Shown piece by piece: positions 21,327-33,549 of a DNA stretch of 64,000 nt. Source of the stretch: Pleurodeles waltl (lineage: Eukaryota; Chordata; Amphibia; Caudata; Salamandridae); contig NC_090445.1 of the NCBI RefSeq assembly GCF_031143425.1, positions 1,574,216,049-1,574,280,048 on the forward strand. The letters are read 5' to 3'. The notes beneath the pieces were generated by a model. It had not been told where the DNA came from. It searched no databases and saw only the letters and a list, made by a program, of their open reading frames with translations. How positions within the stretch are numbered: position 1 is the first letter of the stretch; each line of letters starts with the position of its first letter. Both the position numbers and the translations under genes were made by a program.

Positions 21327-23094
21327 CAGGGATGTGGAATTCCTATCACCCGACAACCTGGACATACTGTTTGGGGTCAAGGGCAACACGTTTTCATGTT
21401 TATTTTGTTCTTGGGACAAGTAGGCCCAACACCCTGCAGCACAAACCCTTTGGCTTCCATTTTACAGAGAAGGGAACTGTCTGCCATTGAGGTAATGTGT
21501 GTCCATATGTTAATGCTATTTGAACTTGTATTTATGGTTCACAATTAAAGACCTTCATTATTGGGGCGAGTGCTGTAAATAAACGTTTTAAGGTCACACT
21601 GCACTACAGACAGTGGTTCCATTTAAAAAAAAAAAAAAAAAAAAAAAAGTGCGCACACATGTTTGAAAAGTCTAACAATACGAGGCTAAGTATAATGCTT
21701 CCAGAATGGTCTCTGATTAGATGCAAATGTTTGCAGAAGCTTGTAAGCAAAAGTGACGATTCTTTTATTTCATAATAAAATGTTTAAAAAAAAATGCAAG
21801 TACGAAAAAAAACCTTTCACTACTATAACATTTTAGGTGCTATTTCTTTGAAGTGTCATTTAGTAAAATGTGTTGATGCATGCTATTATTTCCCAAAAAT
21901 ATTCTTAGTGGAAAACCAGTGTAACCATTTTAACAAGATTATGGGAAACATGAGCAAAGCCAACCGATTTGGCATTTTTTTTTGTGAGTGTTTTGGTTTC
22001 GTCAATGAATGTCTTGTTTTGACATGGCTTTTGTAATACTTTATTTTTGTTGGAGCTGCCAGGCCCTCACCATTGTAACAAACACTGACAAAAAGAAAAA
22101 AAAGTTCTTGGTTTCAAAAAGCACATTGACACCAGTGGCAACAAAGGCCCCACAACCCCCCTCCAGGTGGCCCCTCAGCAAAGCACAACACCTGCCCTGA
22201 GTGAGTCTGGAAGAGGGGGCAGGGGGCTTTGCAGGCCCCCACCCCTCTCCTCCCCCCTCCATTTTCTTTACGCCACTGATAGCCAGATTGCCACAGTGGG
22301 TCCTAACACTGAACAAAACTATTTTGTGTGCCAATATGCTCTTTGTGGAAGAGCAGAATGCGATCACACACAGTAAAGCCAGCCAATAGATAAAGAGAGA
22401 AATAGAAGTTTAATAAAAACAAAATGCCTTTGTTAACGCCAGACCTAATTAGGGACCCACTTCTTAAAGAAGGTCACAATAGTGCATCCATGGTATATGT
22501 CTTTGAATTAGTGGCTTTCATGAATTCACAAGAACATACAGAAGTAGACCAGGAAATCGTACACCTAGAAAATATTTGTGAACTGTATATTAGCATGAGC
22601 AAATATGCATGTGTAGATGTGCTCATATGAAAATCTATTGAACGCTTACACGTTCACTTCGACTCCAACCCTGGAAGAACTTCTACCCTTATCAGGAGTA
22701 CATTTCCAACCTTTCACATTATGAGAAAAGATTAGAGAAGAACTGGTAAAAATCCTCAAAATATGCATGTTAGTAGGTCTGCAGACTTAAAGGCATTTCA
22801 GCCCTGGAACTATTGCTTACTGCTTCCTCCAGCCCCAGTATGTTGATCTGTGGAAAGATGGCAAATAAAAAAAAAATTGCTATAGTAGGGATTGAAATTA
22901 CAAGTATTCAAGCCCTACTATAGTAGTAGCCCTGGCATAATCAGAGAGCTCTTACATAATGAGATTGCTGGCATAATTTATCGCCGCACTACATGGCACC
23001 AAAGGGACAAGTAGATTTCTTTACTGGACAAGTAGCTTTAAGAAGCAACCCATCCCATGGACAAGTAGATATTTTATTAAATTCCACACCTCTG
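21327..23094. mobile_element. Non-autonomous hAT-like element, copy 1
   Basis: The 5' end CAGGGATGTGGAATT and the 3' end AATTCCACACCTCTG are inverted repeats beginning with CAG, typical of hAT transposons. An 8-bp target duplication flanks it, TAGATGAT at 21319-21326 and TAGATGCC at 23095-23102 (6 of 8 identical). It is 1768 bp with no transposase visible. Internal landmarks include a poly(A) tract near 21626-21648, repeated 'ggacaagtag' words near the 3' end and 'tttggggtcaagggcaac' near the 5' end. It lies inside a minus-strand LINE fragment. A second copy lies in the same orientation at 26135-28418. Confidence 0.85.
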
Positions 23095-23235
23095 TAGATG
23101 CCCTGTATTTTGTAGTTTCTGTGCTTGCAAGCCATAACAATTACATACAGACAAGCTGCAGATGGTAAATCACAACGTGAAGCATTTTTCTGGGTGGAAT
23201 CCACCTTGCTGTGGGGTTGATGGGGAATACGCAAG
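23095..23235 (-). pseudogene. LINE fragment upstream part, split by hAT
   Basis: The minus-strand frame reads VMACKHRNYKIQG. This fits the segment just before the YLG block of non-LTR reverse transcriptases and joins the fragment at 20640-21318 across the hAT insertion. The catalytic YADD region further upstream is not recognisable. Confidence 0.55.
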
Positions 23236-24230
23236 GAGTTCTAACCTCCAGCATGTGGGCCCTCTTTCACAGGTGCAGGTACATATGTAAAGTGATCGTC
23301 TTCAGCATGTGGAACAATGACTCAAATGGCAACATAATGGTGTGCAGAACGTCCCCTTTCTTCCTCCTCGGTTAGTGGCACCCCAGTTGGTTGGTGGGCA
23401 ACAGAAAGGGTGGGGGTCAGACAGCTTCATTTGGCTTCAGTGGCACTTCCAAGCATGCCCCATGGTGCTGGTGCAAAGAGGAGGCACCAGTAGTTAATAG
23501 TTGTGCTGCCTTTGGGCTTGAATCCTCATCTAAGGCGGTCATTTTGCCACTAACACTACAATTTTGTATGCCCACCAGGGCTGGTGCAGTGCTTAAAGCA
23601 ATGCTGGGAGCTGAGGAGAGCAACAGGTGGTGCTCCACCAGCTCAATATCCTTTGAGATGACACCAACCATCCGCTTTAAGAAACCATCCAGTGTAGTTC
23701 CTGTTGCTGCAGAGGGGGCCACCATAGTCTTACACTTTCCCATGCCATACAGAAATCACCACTATAAGTAAAAAGAGAATAATTTTAGAATGACACTGTA
23801 GAGGAGCAGAAGAAAAAGGGGTGGCGCACCCTGCCATGGGAAGTCCAGGGTGCGCTTTGAGCTGGTTCAGCAGGGATGACTTTGCCCTCTTCTTGGTACG
23901 ACGCAGTTCCTCCGTGCGCTGGGGATTGTGAAGGTGGTGGTCCCCTTCCAGGGGACTAAAGACACTCTGTGCCATTCTATTCCTCTTTGCTCCATTCCAC
24001 TCTACACCACTCCACACCGATGCAATCTAACCTGTGCCGCTCCACTGTACTTTCCACCACTACGCCAATGCATAGAGTGGTGTACAGTAGAGTGCTGCAG
24101 AGTATAGGAGAGTACAGAGCAGTGGTAATCTACTGGTTCTGAGTAAAGTGGTGTAGAGCGCATTGGTGATCAGTCTGTAGTTGTTTCACTGATGCAGCTA
24201 ATCAGGTCACTCCTCCACGTTCTGTCATTT
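23236..24230. other. Unassigned DNA with a 108-codon minus-strand frame
   Basis: A minus-strand frame at 23417-23743 (MGKCKTMVAPSAATG...) and an adjoining basic frame at 23730-24017 (RTEELRRTKKRAKSS) could be parts of one degraded mobile-element protein, but I recognise no family. At 24000-24180 there are degenerate repeats of 'ccactctacaccact' and, on the other strand, 'agtggtgtagag', which make a loose inverted repeat. Confidence 0.4.
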
Positions 24231-26126
24231 TGTTGTGCACACTGATATCTGCTCCCTAGTTCAGTTAGAGCATTGCTGGCTGGTAAGATATAACCAAGAT
24301 GAAAAAGCAAGTTATAAATTGGCCATAAAGGAGTACAGTCGAAAAATCAAGTTGGCACAAGCTTAATTCTTCACTGAGACTATCAGGAAAGCAGATAACT
24401 CAGCTCATGAAGTTTATAACATTGTAAAACAGGTTCTTCATTTGAATGCCTCCTGTGCTATGATTCCCACTTCCAAGGAACTCTGTGATAAGTTGGCTGC
24501 CTTTTTCCTAGAAAAGATTGAGAACATTCAGGGCTCATTCCTCATCTCAATGGAAGTGTTACCCTATGGGGGGATGACTATAAGCTTAATATCAAGTGTA
24601 GCCTTTCCAGTTTTGATCAGATTTCATTAGACAAGTCTTGGATGCCAGTCCTCTCATTTAGACCACTGGCCTTTGAATCTGTTAGCTCCGACTATTGATC
24701 TTATAATTTCTTCCCTCAACCATGTTAACTCTTCTCTTACTCTTGGATTGGTTCCTATTTACTGGAAACAGACAGTTGCTATTCCTTTATTGAAAAAACT
24801 AGCTGCAGTTCCAACCATACAGGAAAAATGTCCACCCCATTTCATTGCTTCTTGCAGCAGCAAAAGTCCTGGAAACATTGGTTAATCACCATGAACGCTT
24901 ACTTAGAGAGAAATAATTTATTCCATCCCTTGGAATTGGGTTTCCGCTCCAAACATAGATAGTATAGAAACAGCTCTTCCGGAGATACCTGAGGAGAGCA
25001 AATTGTCTCTTGATCAAGGTCTGCAGGCCACCCTCATCTGTCAGATTTGTCAGTGGCTTTTGACACCATCTCCTATCAACTATTACTATCCAGATAAGCA
25101 ATCTAGGGATTGGTGTGTCAGCCCTGAATTGGATCCAATCTTTTTTATCTAACAGAGAACAAGAAGTGTATCTGAAGCCGTTTTTCTCTGCGGCTAAAAC
25201 ACTGAAGTCTGGTGTCCCTCAGGGCTGTTCATTGAGACCTACATTATTTAATGTCTACGCAAGACCTCTATGGTAGTAAAGTAATTTCATATGACAGTGA
25301 TGCTCAGTTTGTCCTCTCTTTGGGAAGAAAGGTCTTTATCAGCTGGTTCAGTTCAAGCAATGCCTGTTAGAAGTGGTCAGTTGGATGAGCAGGTATTGGC
25401 TAAAGTGCATCTCCTCCAAAACTGAGATCTTACTTTTTGGTGTCTCTTATACTTGGCCCAGTGACTGTTGGCCAGAAGAACTAGGACAGCCTCAACCACC
25501 CTCGGTGATGACAAGACATTTAAGAAGTTAACTTTGATAACACTCTCTCCTTTAACAATTAGCACCTCTACTGTTGCAGGGTAATGTTTTCCCACACTAA
25601 TGGCATTAAGAAAAAATGGAACACATCCTCTTATATCTTCGATAAACCATAGTACATGCTGCCACAAACGCAAGATTAGATAACGCGAATGGTTTCTATC
25701 TGGGTCTTCTTAATCTGTTACAGATTGGTCAAAATGCGGCAGCAAGGTTGAACTTGGGGTTGCCCAAATGTCATTCAGTCCAGTCACATCTAAAAGGACT
25801 TCTCTGGCTAAATAAGCACATAATTTTTAAAGCACTAGTTATTGCATTTTAGGCCATTCACCAGATGGCCCCCCAGATATCTGTGCATCAGACTCAGACA
25901 TTATTTGCCAAGCCTCACCTTGCGCTCACAACATGCTCTTTTTTCTAAAATATCCTAGTTTTCCTTTGAAAACGAGAGGAGATGGTTCCTTTATAGCATT
26001 AGCCTCCAAGGCCTGGAATGAGATCCCTTTAGTGCTTTCCCAACTTGAGAAGGAAAGCCTGTTTAGGTCACACCTCCTTGCTTTTTGACCAGGATTATAC
26101 CTTCGGTCCTCGGGTCTGTTATTGTG
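24231..26126 (+). pseudogene. L2/CR1-type LINE ORF2 remnant
   Basis: Several broken frames give the order of an L2/CR1-like reverse transcriptase. A linker reads LVPIYWKQTVAIPLLKK (24740-24800), the palm motif is GVPQGCSLRPTLFNVY (about 25210-25258), and the C-terminal block includes SHLKGLLWLNK and IHQMAPQ, then FIALASKAWNEIPL and FRSHLLAF ending near 26085. Many stops and indels interrupt it and the YADD box is not clear. The endonuclease domain is absent, which fits a 5' truncation. A hAT copy is inserted in its 3' part. Confidence 0.8.
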
Positions 26127-26134
26127 TTCTCGCA

Positions 26135-28418
26135 CCGGGATGCTGGTTTGCCTAAGTACGATTATTGGGGACATCTTGTTTGGGGTCAAGGGCAACAAGT
26201 TTTTATGTTTACTTTGTCCTTGGGACAAGTAGGCCTAACCCCCTGCAGCACAAACCCTTTGGCTGCCTGTTTACAGAGAGTTGAACTCTCTGCAGTTGAG
26301 GTAATGTGTTTCCAAAAGATAATGCTGTTCGAACTTGTATTTGTGGTTCATTATTTGAAAGCCTTCATTATTAGGGTGCGTGCTGTAAATAAATGTTTTA
26401 AGGTCACACTTCACTACTGACGTTGGTTCCAGTACAAAAAAAAAAAAAACGTGTACACACATGTTTGAAAAGTTTAGGCTAAGAGCCTAAGTATAATGCT
26501 CCCAGAATGCTCTCTGATTATATGCAAATGAAGTGTCATTTAGTAAAATGTGTTGATGCATGCTAGTATTTCCCAAAAATATTTCTAATGGAAAATCAGT
26601 GTAACCATTTTCAACACGATTATGGGAAGCATGAAAATAAACAAACACTGACAAAGCCAACTGATCTGACATATTTTTATAAGTCTTTTAGTTTCATCAA
26701 TGCATGTCTTGTTTTGACATGGCTTTTGTAACACTTTATTGTTGTGGGAGCTACCAGGCCCTCAACATTGTAACAAACATTGGCAAAACCCCCCAAAAAC
26801 GTTTTTGAACTCTTAAAGCACACGTTGCCACCAGCGGCATAACAAAGGCCCCGCAGCTGCCCTCCAGGGGGCCCCGTCAGCACAGCACCTGCCCTGAGTG
26901 AGTCTGGAGAGGGGGCTCCTCCATGTTCTTTGCAAAGGGGCACCCTCCACTTTTGTTACGTCACTGATTGCCACTGTAGTTCCTGACACTGAACAAAACT
27001 ACTTTGTGTGGCAATATGCTCCTTGTGGAAGAGCAGAATGCGATCACTCACAGTAAAGTCAGCCGAAAGAGAGAGAAATAGAAGTTTAATAAAAACAAAA
27101 TGTCTTTGTTAACACCAGACCTAATTAGGGACCAAGACCCACATGTAGGTAGCTTTTTGCATGTCGCAAACAGCGACTTTCGCTGTTTGCGACGTGCAAA
27201 AAGCACATTGCGATGCACAAACCCAGTTTTGCGATTCAGTAACCTGGTTACCGAATCACAAAACGGGTTTGCGACTCGCATTTAGTAAGGGGTGTTCCCT
27301 TCCTAATTGCAACTCGCAGTGCAATGTAGGATTGTTTTGTGACCGCGAACGCGGGCGCAAACCAATCGCAGTTTGCACCCATTTCAAATGGGTGCTAACA
27401 CTTTCGCAAAAGGGAAGGGATCCCCATGGGACCCCTTTCTCATTGTGAATGTCACTGTAAACATTTTTTCAGAGCAGGCAGTGGTCCTGTGGACCACTGC
27501 CTGCTCTGAAAAAATGAAACGAAAACGTTTCATTTTTCGTTTTTGTTATGCATCTCGTTTTCCTTTAAGGAAAACGGGCTGCATTACAAAAAAAAAACCA
27601 AAAAACTGCTTTATTGAAAAGCAGTCACAGACATGGTGGTCTGCTGTCTCCAGCAGGCCACCATTCGTGAGGGGGTCGCAAATTGCGACCCACCTCATGA
27701 GTATTCATGATGTGGGCATTTGCGAAGCCCTTGCGAATCACAGATGGTGTCAAGGACACCATCCTACATTCGGATTTGCGACTCGCAATTTGCAGGTCAC
27801 AAATCTGAACCTACCTACTTGTGGCCCCAAATTCTTAAAGAAAGTCACAAAAGTGCACCCATGGTATATGTCATACCCCTATAAAATATTTGTGAACTGT
27901 ATTTTAGCGTGGGTAAATACGATGTGTAGATTTGCTCATGTGAAAATCTATTGAGCATTTGCAAGTTCATTTTCCCTCCAGCCACTTTCTTCCCAACCCT
28001 GGAAGAAGTTCTAATTCTGCCATTGTCAGGAGTAAATGTCCAACCTTTCTTATTATGGGAAAATATTAGAGAGAAGCTGGTAAAAATCTTTAAAACATGC
28101 AGGTTAGTAGGTTTGCAGACTCAAAGGCATTCCAGCCCTGGAACTATTGCTTACTGCTTCCTCCAGCCCCAGTATGCAGATCTGCAGAAAGGTGGCAAAA
28201 TAAGGAAATTGCTACAGTAGGGATTGAAACTCCAAGTATTCAAGCCCTACTATGGTAGTAGCCCAGGCATAATCAGAGAGGCTATTAATTGCTGCCATAA
28301 TTTGTCGCCACACTACATGGCACCAAAGGGACAAGTAGATCTTTTTACAGGACAAGTAGATTTGAGAAGCAACCTGTCCCCTGGACAAGTAGATATTTTA
28401 ATAAATTCCACACCCCTG
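26135..28418. mobile_element. Non-autonomous hAT-like element, copy 2
   Basis: This aligns along most of its length with copy 1 at 21327-23094. The shared order is the 'tttggggtcaagggcaac' block, a poly(A) tract near 26436, the 'aagtgtcatttagtaaaatg' block and the 'ggacaagtagat' repeats, ending AATTCCACACCCCTG at 28418. The 5' end is diverged (CCGGGATG). The flanking 8-mers TTCTCGCA and TATTCACA match at 5 of 8 positions, so the duplication is uncertain. Relative to copy 1 it lacks about 130 bp near 26530 and contains a Harbinger-type MITE at 27136-27827. Confidence 0.8.
27136..27827. mobile_element. Harbinger-type hairpin-string MITE inside hAT copy 2
   Basis: The ends GACCCACATGTAGGTAG and CTACCTACTTGTGGCCC are inverted repeats flanked by CAA at 27133-27135 and 27828-27830. 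The equivalent position in hAT copy 1 (about 22449-22455) is empty, which proves insertion. The left end resembles that of the transposase-encoding Harbinger at 60787 (GGCCAGATGTAGGTAGG). Inside are consecutive hairpins, for example about 27153-27202, 27470-27510, 27636-27664 and 27672-27690. Several contain TTGCGAC or GCGACTCGC words also found at the edge of the 60787 element. It encodes no transposase. Confidence 0.88.
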
Positions 28419-29395
28419 TATTCACAAGCATGATGTCCAATGTATTTAATTGCTATCCTTATTAAGCTTTTCAATTAGAGATGGTATTCAGAGCAGAACA
28501 CTTGTGCCGGATTTCTCAGTTTTAGGCCCAAATGTGAGGTCTCTACAAAAGTTCTGGACTAACTGAGACTCCGAAAAGGAGTACATAGACTACCCCCTCA
28601 AGATCCCTTCTGAAAGAAGTCATTGGTGTTCATCCTTTGGCAACTACCATCTTCCTCGGTTTCCCTTCACTCATGACGCTCCACCTTGTTGTTCTACTAA
28701 AACAGAAGTGCAGATACGCAATTAAAGTGCATGGAATGGCCTGGAATGTGGGAAATAATAAATGAATTTTTGTGTGGGTTGCCTGGCTAATAAAACCACA
28801 GGGTATGCAATGTTCAGCAAAATCCTTCTGTGACTAGGCACATTGAAACATTTTTGCATAGTATACTAACAGAGAAGTACATAAAGCAGCACACTTTTAT
28901 GCATTGTATGTGCTGTGTAAACATATGAAATGCAGAATTTAAATACTTATTTTCAAAAATCTATGCATTTTTTCTTTGAAATACATCTAAAAATATTCTC
29001 ACTTGCATAAGTTGTAGGTGCTCTGTAATTTGAATTGTTATCTTTTTTTTAAATTATACTAGACTGAGGGCCATTGTTTAGGTGCCTTTAGAATTACTTC
29101 CATGCTATGTGTTTTTAGAGTGAGAAGGCAATCTCTTGCCTTAACATAGCTGCTTGTTTGAGATAAGCGAAATCCTTCATCAAAATCAGTATTACTGTAC
29201 AGGTGAATTATTAACTTAGTTTGCTTCAGTAAATTTCAAGTGGCTTACTAGATTATAGTTCTTTTGCCTCAGTTTTAAGAATATAGTTACAGCTTGAGTA
29301 GTTTCTTGAGGCCCAACTGTGCCGACTATGCTGAGAAGTGAATATGAAATTGCCACTTCCTGAATTTCTAAATGCATGCTGACATGTTGATTTTA
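28419..29395. other. Unassigned non-coding DNA, AT-rich
   Basis: I see no gene or recognisable element. The first part probably continues the L2/CR1 remnant's 3' flank beyond the hAT insertion. Confidence 0.45.
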
Positions 29396-30019
29396 GCGTT
29401 TTTTTGTTTTGTTAATAACTTTGTCACAGTTTGATGAATCTTCATTAACTTTTCCAATAAAATATGACGCTCCGGTCAGCTGCTGTCTGGAAAGCTTAAG
29501 GGTGCTCAGTCAAGCAGGGGCCGAAAAAAGGGGGTGGGGGGCGTAGCACCAAAACCAGTGGACATAATTACACCATATTTTGAAGAAAGGTAGCTGTTGG
29601 TCCAGAAAGAGTCCTTACTGTTATTTAATGTAAACCCGTTCAATAGTAAATGAAATACAAATTTGTATATATAGGGATGCAAAGGATTTGCGATCCCTCC
29701 CGATCTCGTGCTGAGATCCGATTGGCTACCAACACTTCAACAAGGAAGTGTTGCAGGTCATGTTGGGACTCAGCTTTAACCGAGTTCCAGAAAAAAAGAA
29801 TACAAAATACAAAAGGGGCTGCGGTACGAACACCCTGACCCTTCAGCTCTGGTGCTGGGGTCCCAAAGGGACCCACCCAGGGCTAAAAAGCATAAAAAAT
29901 GTTTTTAACTGCAGCAGATCCGCCAAAAATAATAATAAAGAAAATGAAGAGCAGACTCCAGCGCTTCATCTTTATCTAGCCCCCCAGTGGGTCAAGTCCC
30001 GGAGGAACCGTTTATCCCC

Positions 30020-30275
30020 CCCCCCCCTGTAGCCCCGGGGACCACCACCTCCCTGGGGCGATGTGAGAAATATGTGTGGGGGCTGTGCAGCCCCTCCACG
30101 CCCCTGCGACCACCACCACCTCCCGGGGCTATATTTAAATTGTTTGTGTGGGGGGGGTGCGTATCCCTCCCCCCCACAGCCCTGGGACCACCACCTTCCG
30201 GGGCTATATAGAAAATAATGATATGGGGTCCATTTCGGACTACCAAGCCCCTGGGACCACCACTCTCCTTAGGCT
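30020..30275. repeat. GC-rich imperfect tandem repeat, about 72-bp unit
   Basis: A core 'gggaccaccacctcc' followed by 'ggggc' and 'tat' recurs near 30039, 30108, 30184 and 30253. Poly(C) and poly(G) runs lie between cores. Confidence 0.7.
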
Positions 30276-30473
30276 ATCTCCACATTGGAGGGGGCCATGT
30301 GGCCCCTCCCCTTGAGGAGCCCCTGATGGCCCTGGGGATCGCCACCCCCCGTTGCCGGCTCCTGCTATCTCCCAGGGTGCCCACCCCCAGGACATAGCTG
30401 TTTGCTGTCAAAGCTGCAGCCAAGTCACAGCAAACACTCTGCTTTTTGACAGGTCCTACTGCCAGAAAGCAGA

Positions 30474-30528
30474 GTTTTCATCTCTGTTCCCTGCACACAA
30501 ATATGCGTGCAGGGAACAGAGATGAAAG
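30474..30528. repeat. Near-perfect hairpin
   Basis: The arm TTTCATCTCTGTTCCCTGCA is followed after about 12 bases by its reverse complement. It lies between GC-rich repeats and a dispersed repeat, within the 29.4-34.2 kb cluster. Confidence 0.85.
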
Positions 30529-30762
30529 CTTTTATCCAGAAAGCTTGGAACTGGTACTTAAAGCAGCTCCTTGGTTGCTGGAGCAGATGCCAGCTCACAC
30601 AGGAGGTGGGAGCTGGCTGGAACCTCAGGGGAAGCCTTCCCCGCTGAACCAGATAGCCCGTAAAGAGCTACAAAAAAATAAAAAATCAGCAGGGATCGTA
30701 GGTGAGGCCTTGATGCTCTTCCTGCGAACCCAGTTAGCCTGTAAAGGGTAAGAAAAGCTAAA

Positions 30763-31325
30763 TTAAACAAGCATTTGCAATGCAAGGGGTCTCACATTTG
30801 CTCGAGTTAGAGCTAATAGTGTTGTAAACTCCTAACCGGACTTTTCTTGCCACATAAACTAAAACTGAAAAGTAAAACAGTTTCACATAAGCGAGCCGAC
30901 GGCCGCCATGAGCACAAAGCAGACACACAAAAGGAAACAGAAGTTTACTCGCCTTGAAACGTATCGGCAAAAGTGCAAATATCCATGTAACAGGGTCAAT
31001 GTCAGGTAAAGCGCTGGACTGCTGCCCAGTGAGATCGCGCTGCCTACGAAATAAAGAGAAAAATTAGTCCAGAAACCATACCGAAAACATGGAGCCTCGT
31101 ATGTTTTAGTAGTTCGCCAGTGCGTTCAAGGCGGGCTAAACACCGGAAAAGGCATGTTGTATGCATACCATTCACTAATGAAATCAAGCGAATTTTAAAG
31201 GGCAAACCCACAAAGAAACCAAACTGATGGGCGTGGTTAAAAGCCCACTGAGAGATTACACCAGGTAGAGAGCGCTTTGAGCGCTCGACCCGAAGAAAAA
31301 AAAGACATATAGTAGTGGTGAAGGT
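30763..31325. repeat. Dispersed repeat family A, copy 1
   Basis: It shares a series of blocks with 43165-43690. These are 'gcatttgcaatgcaa', 'gagttagagcta', 'gaaaagtaaaacag', 'cataagcgagccga', 'ggccgccatgagc', 'atccatgtaacagggtca' and 'cgtggttaaaagccca'. No open frame is conserved between copies, so it is probably a SINE-like or non-autonomous element. A partial copy of the 5' block lies at 31843-31965. Confidence 0.75.
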
Positions 31326-32365
31326 CACAGACTAAAATTAATTGCCCAAAGTAACTGTCCTTCACAAGTTTCTTCAGAGAAGTATAACTATAACTGCTGA
31401 ATTTCTTTGGTTTTGTATGGTTTAAACATCAACCTAACTATATTGTCTCTGTAGCCTTTGGGTTTTTCAGTGAATTGCTATGACGTAGTAGCACGCATGT
31501 TGATATATCTGTCAGGTTGCGGCCAGCCAATCATGGCCTTGCTTTCCCCCTGGATTTGAGGAGAATTGGAGGAGCCATGAAGTGGCCAGAAAAAAAGAGC
31601 AATTTTTGCCCAACCCTCCCCATGTGTCCTATGGGGTCAGGATACGTGTATCCTAACCCCTTGTATGTTTTTACACTGTTTTTTTTCCTACCCCCGGGCA
31701 ATGCGGGAAACAGAATGGTGGCCACAACTTTTCTGCCAGGTTGTGGCCAGCCAATCAGCGACTTGCTTTTCCTCCTAATTCGTGGAGGATCTGCGTCTGT
31801 ATATATACAAATTTGGTTTTCATTTAATAACTAGAAAACTATGGAACTGATTTACACCAAATCACATCAAGCATTTTCAATGCAATAGGTCTTGCATTTG
31901 TTTGAGTTAGAGCTATTGGCATTGTAAATTCATAGCTGGACTTTTCTTGCCACATAAATTGGTCAACCCTGCCTCATAATTTCTTCTTTTCCTGCCATAT
32001 AATTCCAGTGGCCCTAAAGCTCTTCCATTTACCTTCTTCCTGTATCTACAGCAAAAAATGAAAATGTTGCCATTTAGCATCTTAATTTAAATCTGCCATG
32101 CTAATTCCAATAGAATACAACTTTCACCACCCACCATCAGAGTTCCTGGCTGGCTTACACAATTCCACCCAAAAAGACACAAGACAGTCACAGAGGAGAA
32201 ATAAACTAGAAGGGTCACCCAAACGTAGCAAGAGTGTTCAAACAGTCATAGTGCAAAACGGATGTTAAGTTGGCCTGAATTATGGTCATAATTGTAATAA
32301 GAACATATTATTAAAACAAATACAATTATCATTTGAACCTTTATCAGAAAGAAACTTTTGGCATT

Positions 32366-33345
32366 AAAATGTAATGCTCAAAACAGCCCCTAGAGGGCAC
32401 CATAACAAAAATATCATTAGTAAGAAACATGGTCATGTAACCATTTTGTTAGTCCTTAGAGAGCATAACCCCATGAAAAAACAGTAGAAAGTTATGCAGT
32501 GTAACCACAAGTTCTTAGCCCCTAGACAGTGTTTTTAGAGCTAATGGGCCTACTGCAATGATATTACAAACAAGGCCTTTAAAACAAAACTTCTCCTTGC
32601 TATAAAATAAACATTATAGCCACGAGAATACTTAAAAGACATTGAATGGTGGAAGGGGCTATTATTTTGGAGTCCCCACTAATCTAGTGTGGGGGCCAAG
32701 AGATGATGTACACAGAAAGAGCACATTGTGGTCACTGTTTAGATGGTGGTCCCATTGTCCTAGGGCAACCACAGGCAAAATTGTTTTGTAAAAGTAATGC
32801 CCTGCAAAGCATTATGGGGCAAGTTTTCGTGCCACAAATATTTTAATAAGTTGAAATGACTGTAATGCTTAGAACAGCCCCTAGAGGACACCACAATTAA
32901 AATAGCATTTGTGAGAAACACAGTCATGTAACTATATAGTTAGCCCCTAGAGGGCATAACCACACAAAAAGAAAAATGCAATAAATAATGCAGAGTAACC
33001 ATATATCTAGCCCCTAGAGGACATAGTGCACTACATATTTTCAGGAGTAGCAGGATTATAGCAATTATATTAGAAAAAAGGCCCTCAAAACCCAAGCTAT
33101 TCCCAGCTAGAAAACAAAAGTTCCAGACATGAGAATGCTTAAAAAGATACAGAGTGGTGGGAGGGGTTATTACTTTGGGATCCCTAGTAACATAGTTTGG
33201 AGACCCAAAGATGACCCAGACAGAAAGAGGGTGTCATGCTGAACGTTTTGGTGGTGGTTCCATTGCCCTAGGACCACCATAGGTTGAGTTATGGGTGAAA
33301 ATGTTGTGAAAAAGAATGCTTGCAAAGCATTAGGGGTCGAGTTTT
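32366..33345. repeat. Two-copy 492-bp tandem duplication with 66-bp sub-repeats
   Basis: The stretch 32366 to about 32855 is repeated at 32859 to about 33345. In each unit 'agcccctagagg' or a close variant recurs three times at about 66-bp spacing (32384, 32451, 32517; then 32876, 32942, 33009). Both units share 'ctgcaaagcatta' and 'tggtggtcccattg'-like blocks. No coding function is seen. Confidence 0.85.
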
Positions 33346-33549
33346 TCCGAGTGCAGTGAAGATTGTAGTATTGGCTCTCCCGCTGTGCCGGGAGAGTCGG
33401 TTTCACTTTGAGAATTTCTGTTTTCTGTAAAGCATTTTCCAATTAATTTCAAGTGTTTTAAGGGGAGAGCCACAAGAAATGACTCTGATTTAGGTAACTG
33501 TGAACAATATGACCAGAGCTTCAGTACCGCCAATTGAGTTCATGCTGTT

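Noticed and set aside
21626..21648. Poly(A) tract as the 3' end of a retroposed sequence
   Set aside because: The tract is internal to both hAT copies at the same place, so it belongs to the element body rather than marking a separate insertion here.
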